Source: Solimonas sp. K1W22B-7 (GTDB lineage: Bacteria > Pseudomonadota > Gammaproteobacteria > Nevskiales > Nevskiaceae). From it: a DNA stretch of 64,000 nt. A program made the position numbers and the translations under genes. The stretch is from contig NZ_CP031704.1 of NCBI RefSeq assembly GCF_003428335.1, forward strand, positions 4,724,071 to 4,788,070, written 5' to 3'. Shown here one piece after another: positions 41,493 through 49,079 of this stretch; position 1 is the first letter of the stretch; each line of letters begins with the position of its first letter. The notes beneath the pieces were generated by a model. That model saw only the letters and a program-made list of their open reading frames with translations. It ran no database searches and had not been told where the DNA came from.

Positions 41493-41537
41493 TTGAAAAT
41501 CCCCGTGTCGGCGGTTCGATTCCGTCCCCGGCCACCA
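41493..41537 (+). repeat. Displaced 3' half of a tRNA-Phe gene (attachment site)
   Basis: 45 bases that equal tRNA-Phe(GAA) positions 32-76: anticodon loop TTGAAAA, the 3' strand of the anticodon stem TCCCC, variable loop, T arm GGCGG-TTCGATT-CCGTC, acceptor strand CCCGGCC and ACCA. The bases before it (GGAAAGCCAG) do not give the 5' half, so no functional tRNA can form. Integrases of many islands recombine in a tRNA anticodon or T loop and leave exactly such a fragment at the far end. The intact tRNA-Phe gene is not in the window. Confidence 0.8.
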
Positions 41538-41662
41538 ATAAAGTCCAGCATCTGTTCGCGGAATCTCACCGCCGACCCTTCGGGTCGGGGTTGTCCGGCA
41601 CATCCCTGTGCCGTCCCCTCGCTTGCGCTCGGGCTACGCTCAATGGCGCTCCTGCACCATTG

Positions 41663-41686
41663 TCGATTCCGTCCCCGGCCACCAAT
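41663..41686 (+). repeat. Second copy of the tRNA-Phe 3' end (24-bp direct repeat)
   Basis: Identical to 41516-41539 over 24 bp (T loop to ACCA plus two bases), same orientation, 147 bp downstream. A shorter related block, GGCCACCAA followed by ATCCAGC, lies at 38072-38087, next to TGGCGCTCATGCA, which resembles TGGCGCTCCTGCA at 41644-41656. Confidence 0.8.
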
Positions 41687-41871
41687 TGATGCCTCTCTTA
41701 GTTTCAATGACTTAGAGCTCCATCAGGTGGTCATTGTTTGTCGAGAATTGGGGGCTTCACGACGCCCCCCGATTTTGAGTAGCGCTGGCATTTGGAATCC
41801 AATCCACCCCGGTGACTGACTGCCTCCTCCCAGCCCGAAGCAGACCCTTGGCATAAGCCGCAGCCTGCCAA

Positions 41872-43230
41872 CTACCCTTGCGCCAGCAGGACTTCTCCTG
41901 AGGCGCGGATGCCCGACTGCAGGGCACCATCCAGATAGCCGGCCCACTCGTTCGCCGTTTCCGCTCCGGCCCAGTGGATGCGGCCGCAGGGCTCGCGCAG
42001 CGCGCTGCCGTACGTGGTCATCACGCCCGGCGGCATGTGGGCGACGTAGCCGCCGAGGCTCCAGCACTCCTGCGTCCAGTCCTGGTCCACGTAGGCCAGC
42101 GGCTGCGCGGCTTCCGCGCCGAAGTACTTCACCAGGTCGGACACGGCCTGCTTGCGCCTGGCCTCTTCTCCACGGGCACTCATCTCCACGGCATGTGCGG
42201 CATCCATGAATCCCACCAAAATGCCCAGGCTTTCATCGGGCGGCGATTGATCGAAGACTGTGCTGAAATGAAGGTCGTTGCTGAACGCCATGCCGCTGAA
42301 TCCTCGCCTGCGCCAGAAGGGCGACTCGTAGGCGACATGGATCTTGATCACGGCGCCCATCGGCATCCGCTGCAATAGCCCGAGGCGCTGCGTGCTCAAT
42401 GGCCTGGCGTAGTGGACCTGCGCCGCCAGCGCGGGCGGAACCGTCATGACCAGGCGCCTGGCCGTGTAGCGAGCCTGGGGCGAGGTCACGCAGACATGAT
42501 CCTCGTGCTGTTCGATGGCCTGCACCGGCTCATTGAAGACGATGCTCCCGCCCAGGCGCTCGGCCATGCGCCGGGGAATCTGCCAGGCACCGCCCACGAA
42601 CTTGTCCTGCTGCGCCCCGCCCTCGACGCCGGTGGCTACCTCTAGCCCATGGGCCTGCCGCATGAACTCCAGCAGGCAGAGATAGGACACCTGGGATGCC
42701 TCGGCACAGAACAATGTTCGCGTGATGGCGCGCAGCAGTTCACGCGCCGCGTGCGTGCGCACGGTCTTCAGGATCCAGCTCTCCACCGAATGCGCGTCCC
42801 ATTCCCTCGCGCGCGGCGCGGACCAGGGCGCATCCGCCGGCAGCGTGCGGGTTTCCCGCTTCCAGCGCTGCTCCAGCAGCCCCATTTCCAGCAGGGAGAA
42901 CAAGGGCAACTTCGGGATGGTGGTGGCGGATTCCGTCAGCTTGCCGTCGAGCCGCATCAGGGCCTTGCCCTGGATGTACTGGGAATAGGTCTTCACGCCC
43001 AGCTCCCCGGCTTGCTTCAACAGCAGCTTCTGCCCCGGCCCCACCCATTGGCCGCCCAGGTCGATGACCTGGCCGCAGATTTCACCCGGCTTGGACCGGC
43101 CGCCGACGCGATCGCGGGCTTCCAGCACCAGCACCTTCCGGCCTGCGGCGGTGAGTTCCATGGCGGCCTTGAGCCCCGCCAAGCCTGCTCCCACTACAAT
43201 CGCATCCCAGGTCGAATCCGGATGATTCAT
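41872..43230 (-). CDS. Flavin monoamine oxidase family protein
   Basis: A 452-residue FAD amine oxidase. N-terminal dinucleotide motif VVGAGLAGLKAAMEL with VLEARDRVGGRS, then DLGGQWVGPGQ. The C-terminal FAD block is YGSALREPCGRIHWAGAETANEWAGYLDGALQSG (in pieces), as in monoamine oxidases. It should oxidise an amine with O2 to an aldehyde, ammonia and H2O2. AAGGGAACGGC precedes the ATG at 43230; the 17 upstream codons, which would cross the operator, are rejected. It is divergent from a TetR gene with a perfect operator between them. Confidence 0.9.
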   Translation of the reverse strand: MNHPDSTWDAIVVGAGLAGLKAAMELTAAGRKVLVLEARDRVGGRSKPGEICGQVIDLGGQWVGPGQKLLLKQAGELGVKTYSQYIQGKALMRLDGKLTESATTIPKLPLFSLLEMGLLEQRWKRETRTLPADAPWSAPRAREWDAHSVESWILKTVRTHAARELLRAITRTLFCAEASQVSYLCLLEFMRQAHGLEVATGVEGGAQQDKFVGGAWQIPRRMAERLGGSIVFNEPVQAIEQHEDHVCVTSPQARYTARRLVMTVPPALAAQVHYARPLSTQRLGLLQRMPMGAVIKIHVAYESPFWRRRGFSGMAFSNDLHFSTVFDQSPPDESLGILVGFMDAAHAVEMSARGEEARRKQAVSDLVKYFGAEAAQPLAYVDQDWTQECWSLGGYVAHMPPGVMTTYGSALREPCGRIHWAGAETANEWAGYLDGALQSGIRASGEVLLAQG

Positions 43231-43265
43231 GCCGTTCCCTTCACGCAGAGTTTCCGGATTTATAA

Positions 43266-43283
43266 TAATGAACGCGTTCATTA
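43266..43283. promoter_or_regulatory. 18-bp perfect palindromic operator between amine oxidase and TetR genes
   Basis: TAATGAACGCGTTCATTA, a perfect inverted repeat centred 40 bp from the amine oxidase start and 22 bp from the TetR start. The size and symmetry fit a TetR dimer site; binding would block both promoters. Confidence 0.75.
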
Positions 43284-43296
43284 ATTACAAGACACG

Positions 43297-43932
43297 ATGA
43301 AGACTCCTTCGCCCAAAACAACGCGGCGCGGCCGCCCGGCTCGCAGCGACCAGCAGGCCGAGGCCAGCCGCAGCCTGATCGTGGAGTCAGCCCGCAAGCT
43401 GTTCGCGGCGGAGGGGTATGAAGGCGTGTCCATGCGCAAGATCGCTGCGATTGCCCAATGCTCGCCGGCGGCGCTCTACACCTTGTTCCCCAACAAGCGC
43501 CAACTGCTGCGCGGCATCTGGGAAGAACTCTTTTTCGAACTGCTGGTGCAGATGGACGGCGTTTACGCGAGTGCCGCAGCGCAGGATCGCGTGGAAGCGA
43601 TCTGCCTGGCCTTCGTCGACTTCTGGCTGCAACGGCAGGACGACTATCGCGCGATCTTCATGATCGAAGATCGCTTGCAGGGCGAGCAGGACAGCTACTT
43701 CGTCGACAGCGCCCAGGTCATGCAGCGGATGGCCATATTCCGCCGCAGCATCTCGGAAGCACAAGCGCGCGGCGAGTTGCGGGCAGGAGACCCGGTGGAA
43801 ATGCAGAACGTGCTGCTATGCGGAGTCCAGGGCATCGCGCTCAACTTGATCGGGATGCCTGAAGTCTCCTGGGGCGATCCCGACAAGCTCAAGCGGGCGA
43901 CGATCCACGCACTGATTACCGGACTGCGCTGA
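43297..43932 (+). CDS. TetR/AcrR family repressor
   Basis: 211 residues. N-terminal HTH: SLIVESARKLFAAEGYEGVSMRKIAAIAQCSPAALYTLFPNKRQLLRGIWEE, the TetR pattern, after a basic tail (TTRRGRPARSDQQ). The rest is an all-helical ligand domain with no obvious relative. It most likely represses itself and the divergent amine oxidase gene through the palindrome 13 bp before its start. The ligand is unknown. Behind the stop there is a small stem (GCATCT/AGATGC, about 43949-43969). Confidence 0.9.
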   Translation: MKTPSPKTTRRGRPARSDQQAEASRSLIVESARKLFAAEGYEGVSMRKIAAIAQCSPAALYTLFPNKRQLLRGIWEELFFELLVQMDGVYASAAAQDRVEAICLAFVDFWLQRQDDYRAIFMIEDRLQGEQDSYFVDSAQVMQRMAIFRRSISEAQARGELRAGDPVEMQNVLLCGVQGIALNLIGMPEVSWGDPDKLKRATIHALITGLR

Positions 43933-44012
43933 GCTAAACGAAGCGGGCATCTGAATCGTCAAGATGCGCGACGGCTATGGGTACGTAGCCGGCTGGCCGC
44001 GATAGCGAGGAA

Positions 44013-44165
44013 CTACGATAAGACACCTTGTCGTAGGTTCCAGACTCGTTCACAAGCGCGCACCAGCGGATCGTCGTCTCCGATCATCACCAGCGCCGGG
44101 CAGCGGACGCGGTAGTCGTCGGCGATGCGATGCGCCAGCCCCAGGACACTCAGGCCACGGTGTAC
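44013..44165 (-). pseudogene. C-terminal fragment of an alpha/beta hydrolase
   Basis: Minus-strand codons read GLAHRIADDYRVRCPALVMIGDDDPLVRACERVW, the strand with the acid residue found near the C-terminus of alpha/beta hydrolases (hydrophobic-CPxLVMxGDDDPLV). The upstream two-thirds of such a gene is missing; sequence before 44165 belongs to the SDR gene end. It fills most of the 307 bp between the TetR and SDR genes. Confidence 0.5.
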
Positions 44166-44239
44166 GGGGCGCGTATCGATCTCGTGTCTGCGCGGCAAGG
44201 ACAGAACGTCTTGTGCGCTAACAAGCGCGACGGATCGCC

Positions 44240-45040
44240 TTACTTGGCATCCGCGCTCACGGCCCTTGCCAATCCTACAGCACCCCCCAGACTGCAACCG
44301 CCATCCACAGGGAGTACCACGCCGGTGACGTAACTGGCCATGGGGCTGGCGAGCCAAAGACAGGCGTCGGCGACCTCCTGCTTGGTGCCGAAACGACCCA
44401 ATGGCACGGAATCAGCGACAAGCCTGCTCAGCTCCGGCGTAGGTGAGAGGCGCGCCATACCCTCGGTGTCCGCGATGGGGCCAGGCGCCACGGAGTTGAC
44501 GCGTATTCCCGATTTTCCCCACTCCATGGCCGCGACCCGGGTAATCATGTCCACCCCCGCCTTGGCCGCACAGGCATGCATCTGAAACGCCATGGGGATG
44601 TAGGACTGAGGCGCCGATATGTTGATGATGCACGCACCGGGTTGGCGCAGGTAGGCGACTGCTGTCCGCAGCACATGAAAGGTGCCCATCAGGTCGATGT
44701 CGATGACGGTCTTGAACGCATTGGGGGAAAGGCCCAGCGCCGGGGCAGGGAAATTTCCTGCAGCGCCGGACACCAGGATATCAATGGGACCGAACCGGGC
44801 GTGAGCGGCTTTCAGCGCTGCTTCTGTGGCTGCGGGATCACGCACGTCGGCACTGAAGCCCAGCGCAACACCGCCATGGGCCTTGAGCGCCGTCACAGCA
44901 GCATCGACCTTGTCCTGGCGGCGAGACATGACAACCAGTTGTGCGCCCGCCAGGGCAAAAGCATGGGCGATTCCGAGATTGATGCCACTGGTACCACCGG
45001 CAACGAACACGGTTTTGCCGGTGTAGTCGAAAGGTTTCAT
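44240..45040 (-). CDS. atuG: SDR oxidoreductase, AtuG-like
   Basis: A 266-residue SDR: GGTSGINLGIA cofactor motif, VSGAAGNFPAPALGLSPNAFKTVIDIDLMGTFHV (in pieces) and CAAKAGVDMITRV in place of the usual Tyr-x3-Lys. It is a homologue of the 2,4-dienoyl-CoA reductase-like gene at 21532. Position after the carboxylase alpha gene matches atuG in the Pseudomonas acyclic terpene cluster, where it is assigned to oxidation of citronellol or related steps. AAGAGACATCC precedes the ATG. The symbol rests mainly on gene order. Confidence 0.8.
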   Translation of the reverse strand: MKPFDYTGKTVFVAGGTSGINLGIAHAFALAGAQLVVMSRRQDKVDAAVTALKAHGGVALGFSADVRDPAATEAALKAAHARFGPIDILVSGAAGNFPAPALGLSPNAFKTVIDIDLMGTFHVLRTAVAYLRQPGACIINISAPQSYIPMAFQMHACAAKAGVDMITRVAAMEWGKSGIRVNSVAPGPIADTEGMARLSPTPELSRLVADSVPLGRFGTKQEVADACLWLASPMASYVTGVVLPVDGGCSLGGAVGLARAVSADAK

Positions 45041-45064
45041 GGATGTCTCTTGGCTACAGAATAG

Positions 45065-47008
45065 TTAGTCCGCAATGCTCAGCAGCAATTGCCGCTTTTT
45101 GACCTGCTGCTTGAGGCTGGTGCTAAGGCTGCCGATCCTGCCGTCACGATTGGCCGTGAGCTGATATTCGATCTTCATGGCCTCCATGATGACGAGGGTC
45201 TGGCCCTTCACCACGCTGTCGCCTTGCTCCACCAGGATGGCGACGACGGCGCCATCCGTGGGCGCGCGCACGCTGCCATCGTCTGCCACGTCAGCGATTG
45301 CCGGTGGCGCATGGGTGACGTTGGTGATCGTGAGGTTGCCACCGGCGCAGCCAAGAAACAGGGTTTCATCGTCCAGTGCGTAGTGAACAAGCTGACGGAC
45401 GCCGGCCATTTCATAGGCCAGCGTTTGCGCATCCAGGGCCAAGACCCTGATGCGGGCATGCTGATCCTTGCAGGCGACATGCAGCTCACCATCAATCACC
45501 TGCGTGGAGAGCAGGTGCACTTGCTCGCCCACCTGCAATTTCAGGGGCGAACTGCTGGGCGCGCCGGTTTGCCAGCCGCCGTTGCCCGATTCGCTGTGCA
45601 GGATGATGGCGGCGGAAACGGCGAGCATCGCAGGGGGGGGCGCCGCCGGCATCATGCTGGGGTCGTCGCTGAAATGCGTATCGATAAACGCGGTCGAGGT
45701 GTCGCCGGCGACAAACACCGGATGGCGCAGAAGATTGCAGAGAAACTGCTTGTTGTTGTTGACGCCCAGCAGCACGGTGTCTTGCACACCGCTCGCCAGC
45801 AGGCGAGCGGCATCTTCGCGGGTCCTTCCCCATGCGATCACCTTGGCGACCATGGGATCGTAGTGGGGGCTGATGACGCTGCCGCTGCGCATGCCGTGGT
45901 CAATGCGCAGGCCGGGCTGTGTCGCCGGCTGCCACCGCAGGATGCGCCCGGTCTGCGGCAGGAACTTGTTGCCCGGGTCCTCGGCATAGAGACGCACTTC
46001 GATGGCGTGCCCATTGATTTGCAGTTCATGCTGCTGCAACGGCAGCTTTTCTCCATTGGCGACGCGCAGCTGCCACTCCACCAGGTCCTGGCCGGTGATG
46101 AGTTCCGTTACCGGGTGTTCCACCTGCAGGCGGGTATTCATTTCCAGAAAATAGAAGCGGCCCTGACTGTCGAGCAGGAACTCCACCGTGCCGGCACCGA
46201 CGTAGTCCACGCTTCGGGCCGCGGCAACCGCGGCTTCTCCCATCTGCCTGCGCAGCTCGGGTGTCATGACCGGGCACGGCGCTTCTTCCACCACCTTCTG
46301 GTGGCGGCGTTGAATCGAACAATCCCGCTCGAACAGATAGACGTGATTGCCGTGGGTGTCGCCAAAAATCTGGATCTCGACATGACGCGGGGCAATCACC
46401 GCGCGTTCCAGAATCAATTCGCCGGACCCAAAGGCGTTCTCCGCTTCGGATCGCGCGGTTGCCAGGGCAGCGGCCAGGTCTTCTGCCTTGTGGACCAAGC
46501 GCATGCCGCGACCGCCGCCGCCTGCCGAGGCCTTGACCATGACCGGGAAGCCGATGCGGCTGGCCTCGGCCATGAATTTCTCGGGACGCTGGTCATCGCC
46601 TTCGTAACCCGGAACGCAGGGTACGCCGGCCTTGATCATGGCGATCTTGGCCAGTCGCTTGCTCCCCATCAACTCGATCGCCGACGGGGTGGGTCCGATG
46701 AACGTGATGTGATGATCGGCGCAGGCCTGGGCAAAGGCTTCGTTTTCAGAAAGGAAGCCATAGCCCGGATGCACGGCGTCTGCTCCGGTTTTCTTGCAGG
46801 CATCGATGATGGCCTCGATGCGCAAATAGGACTCGGAGACCTTGGCGGGGCCGATGCACACGGCCTCATCCGCTGCGCTCACATGCAGGGCGTCGGCATC
46901 GGCTTCCGAATAGACCGCCACGGTGCGATAGCCCAGCATCTTGGCGCTGCGCATGACGCGTACGGCGATCTCACCGCGATTGGCGACTAGAACTTTGGAA
47001 AATGCCAT
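45065..47008 (-). CDS. atuF: Geranyl-CoA carboxylase alpha subunit (biotin carboxylase + BCCP), AtuF-like
   Basis: A 647-residue biotin carboxylase with C-terminal biotinyl domain. The N-terminus VLVANRGEIAVRVMRSAKMLG, ATP-grasp segment KASAGGGGRGMRLV, catalytic EMNTRLQVEHPVTE, and biotin site EAMKIEYQ with Lys612 (AMKIE in place of the commoner AMKME). Sequence alone does not separate methylcrotonyl- from geranyl-CoA carboxylase; gene order (atuB-C-D-E-F-G with divergent atuR) supports geranyl-CoA. It carboxylates the terpene chain so that the beta-methyl branch can be removed. Confidence 0.88.
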   Translation of the reverse strand: MAFSKVLVANRGEIAVRVMRSAKMLGYRTVAVYSEADADALHVSAADEAVCIGPAKVSESYLRIEAIIDACKKTGADAVHPGYGFLSENEAFAQACADHHITFIGPTPSAIELMGSKRLAKIAMIKAGVPCVPGYEGDDQRPEKFMAEASRIGFPVMVKASAGGGGRGMRLVHKAEDLAAALATARSEAENAFGSGELILERAVIAPRHVEIQIFGDTHGNHVYLFERDCSIQRRHQKVVEEAPCPVMTPELRRQMGEAAVAAARSVDYVGAGTVEFLLDSQGRFYFLEMNTRLQVEHPVTELITGQDLVEWQLRVANGEKLPLQQHELQINGHAIEVRLYAEDPGNKFLPQTGRILRWQPATQPGLRIDHGMRSGSVISPHYDPMVAKVIAWGRTREDAARLLASGVQDTVLLGVNNNKQFLCNLLRHPVFVAGDTSTAFIDTHFSDDPSMMPAAPPPAMLAVSAAIILHSESGNGGWQTGAPSSSPLKLQVGEQVHLLSTQVIDGELHVACKDQHARIRVLALDAQTLAYEMAGVRQLVHYALDDETLFLGCAGGNLTITNVTHAPPAIADVADDGSVRAPTDGAVVAILVEQGDSVVKGQTLVIMEAMKIEYQLTANRDGRIGSLSTSLKQQVKKRQLLLSIAD

Positions 47009-47023
47009 GTCATGGGTTCCCGA

Positions 47024-47833
47024 CTATTCAGCCCACTTGGGCGCGCGTTTCTGCACGAAAGCTTGAGTGCCCTCGACACCTTCTCCAGCGGAAACGGCGC
47101 GGGCAAACTGTCTCGCAGCGTCATCGAGCAGGCCCTCCAGGGGCTCCTTGCCGGCCCGGTGCAGCAGGGCCTTGGTTGCGCGACTGGCCTGTGGTGCAGC
47201 ACGCTTGACCAGGGCCAGTGCTTCGGCCACAGCAGCCTCCAGCGCCTGCACCGAATCCACGACCTGATGCACGATGCCGAGACGCAATGCCTCCTCGCCG
47301 TTGAAGCGGACCCCGAGCAGGGCCAGGCGGCGCGCCTGCGTCAGGCCGATGCGCTGCACCACAAAGGGAGAGATCTGCGCCGGCGGGATGCCCAGGCTTG
47401 TTTCCGGCAGGCCAAACTGCGTCGTGTCGAGGCTGATTGCCACATCGGACACGCAGGCGAGGCCAAAACCGCCACCCAGCACGGCGCCTTCCAGCGCCAC
47501 GATGACGACCTGCGGCGCCCGATCGATTTTCGTGATCAAGGTGCCGCCGCCGCGGTTGAGCGAGACATAGGCTTCGTCGTTGCCGCTGCGAGCGGCCTCG
47601 GCGCGGGCACCAGCCATGTCCTTGATGTCGCCGCCGGCGCAGAAGTTGCCGCCCTTGCCACGCAGCACCACGGCGCGGATTTCCGGGTTGGGGGCAATGG
47701 CGTCGAATACGGCGCCGAGTTCCTGCACCATTTGCAGGCTCAGGGCATTGCGGACGTCGGGGCGATTCAGCCAGATATGCAGGGCAAGACCGTCTTGCTG
47801 CAGTTCCAGGGCTTCAGTTCTGGGCAGATCCAT
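47024..47833 (-). CDS. atuE: Isohexenylglutaconyl-CoA hydratase-like enoyl-CoA hydratase, AtuE-like
   Basis: A 269-residue crotonase-fold protein: LRGKGGNFCAGGDIKDMAG and LEGAVLGGGFGLACVSDVAISL form the oxyanion hole, followed by LPETSLGIPPAQISPFVV. In the atu pathway AtuE hydrates isohexenylglutaconyl-CoA after carboxylation. It sits between the AtuD-like dehydrogenase (4-bp gap) and the carboxylase alpha subunit (15-bp gap), as in Pseudomonas. Close paralogues act in leucine degradation (LiuC), so the symbol rests on context. Confidence 0.85.
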   Translation of the reverse strand: MDLPRTEALELQQDGLALHIWLNRPDVRNALSLQMVQELGAVFDAIAPNPEIRAVVLRGKGGNFCAGGDIKDMAGARAEAARSGNDEAYVSLNRGGGTLITKIDRAPQVVIVALEGAVLGGGFGLACVSDVAISLDTTQFGLPETSLGIPPAQISPFVVQRIGLTQARRLALLGVRFNGEEALRLGIVHQVVDSVQALEAAVAEALALVKRAAPQASRATKALLHRAGKEPLEGLLDDAARQFARAVSAGEGVEGTQAFVQKRAPKWAE

Positions 47834-47837
47834 GGCC

Positions 47838-49013
47838 TTAGGCCGCCCTTTTCTTTTTGCCAGGCAGGATGTTCATCTGCTTGCAGATGATGCCGAGCAT
47901 GACCTCGTCGGCACCGCCGCCAATGGAGCCCAGACGCATGTCGCGGTAGGCGCGGGATACCGGGTTTTCCCACATGAAGCCCTGGCCGCCCCAGTACTGC
48001 AGACAGCCGTCGGTCACCTCACGCGCCAGCCGGCCAGCCTTCAGCTTGGCCATGGACGCAAGGCGTGTGACTTCGACGGCATCGCCGCCGCCGACATGGG
48101 CTTCGCAGGCCCGGTAGATCAGCGAGCGCAGCAGTTCGACCTCGGTCTGCAGTTCGGCCATGCGAAAATGAATGACCTGGTTGTCGATCAGCGGCTGACC
48201 GAAGACGCTGCGCTGGCGGCAATAGTCGATGGTCTGGTTGATGCAGTTTTCCATGCCGCCCAGTGCGGAGACGGCGCAATACAAACGCTCCTCCTGAAAC
48301 TGCGCCATCTGCATCGTGAAGCCCATGCCTTCGGCACCCACGAGGTTGCGCTGCGGGACGCGCACGTTGTCGAAGAAGACCTGCGCTGTATCCGACGAGC
48401 GCATCCCCATCTTGTTCAGTCTCCTGGATACGGTGATGCCGGGCGTTTTGGCCGGCACGATGATCATGGACTTGTTGAGGTGGGACCTGTCGTCCGAGGT
48501 ATTGGCAAGCAGGCAGAAGAAGTCAGCCTGGGTCGAGTTCGTGATCCACATCTTGGTGCCGTTGATGACGTAATCACCGCCGTCTTTCCGGGCATTGGTC
48601 TTGATGGCGGCGACATCGGAACCAGCATGGGGTTCTGAAACGGCAATCGCAGCAACGTAGTCACCGGCAATCACCGGGGTCAGGAATTCTTCACGCAAGG
48701 CCTTGCTGCCGAACCGGGCCAGGGCCGGTGTAGCCATGTCCGTCTGCACGGCGATCGCCGTGGGCACCCCTACGCAGGCGATACGACCGAACTCTTCCAT
48801 CACCACCATGTTGTAGGAATAATCGAGACCCAGGCCGCCGTTCTCCTCCGGCTTGCAGATGCCGAGCAGGCCGAGATTGCCCAGCTTCTTGAACAGGTCG
48901 TGGGCGGGAATCAGCCCTGCCTCTTCCCATTCATCGACATGGGGATTGATTTCCTTTTCGACAAAGGCGCGGGCGGTGCGGCGCAGTTGCTCATGCTCAT
49001 GGGTGAACTTCAT
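47838..49013 (-). CDS. atuD: Citronellyl-CoA dehydrogenase-like acyl-CoA dehydrogenase, AtuD-like
   Basis: A 391-residue acyl-CoA dehydrogenase. Family blocks: IAVSEPHAGSDVAAIKTNARKDGGDYVINGTKMWITNS (in pieces), QRSVFGQPLIDNQVIHFRMAEL, and the C-terminal YWGGQGFMWENPVSRAYRDMRLGSIGGGADEVM region. The GGQGFMWEN stretch near the catalytic base is typical of the AtuD group, which oxidises citronellyl-CoA to geranyl-CoA. AGGAGCGTCAA precedes the ATG. Confidence 0.88.
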   Translation of the reverse strand: MKFTHEHEQLRRTARAFVEKEINPHVDEWEEAGLIPAHDLFKKLGNLGLLGICKPEENGGLGLDYSYNMVVMEEFGRIACVGVPTAIAVQTDMATPALARFGSKALREEFLTPVIAGDYVAAIAVSEPHAGSDVAAIKTNARKDGGDYVINGTKMWITNSTQADFFCLLANTSDDRSHLNKSMIIVPAKTPGITVSRRLNKMGMRSSDTAQVFFDNVRVPQRNLVGAEGMGFTMQMAQFQEERLYCAVSALGGMENCINQTIDYCRQRSVFGQPLIDNQVIHFRMAELQTEVELLRSLIYRACEAHVGGGDAVEVTRLASMAKLKAGRLAREVTDGCLQYWGGQGFMWENPVSRAYRDMRLGSIGGGADEVMLGIICKQMNILPGKKKRAA

Positions 49014-49079
49014 TTGACGCTCCTGGTTTTGTGTGGACGCACGGGAACGGGCTGGACCCTTCCATGAGGTCTTGCGTCG

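Larger units (their letters stand above)
41141..41871. other. Non-coding right end of the accessory region
   Basis: No credible gene in 730 bp. 41141-41492 is AT-richer sequence with no feature I can name. 41493-41537 is the tRNA-Phe 3' half, and 41663-41686 a second copy of its last 24 bp. Between them lie a CCGACCCTTCGGGTCGG hairpin (41573-41589) and a GC-rich stretch. At 41750-41769 GGGGGC pairs with GCCCCC, followed by CGATTTT, a weak terminator-like stem. Confidence 0.6.

Noticed and set aside
41316-41707. Minus-strand frames with WPGTESNRRHGDFQ and GRGRNRTADTGIFN
   Set aside because: These are antisense readings of the tRNA-Phe fragment, a familiar spurious translation.
41750-41769. 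Hairpin GGGGGC/GCCCCC as a terminator
   Set aside because: Short stem, 8-nt loop, weak T run and no gene clearly ending there; only noted in the gap description.
38000-41871. Integrase gene, CRISPR array or complete tRNA
   Set aside because: None was found on reading both strands: no tyrosine-recombinase R-H-R-Y pattern, no regular repeat-spacer array, and no 5' half for the tRNA-Phe fragment.
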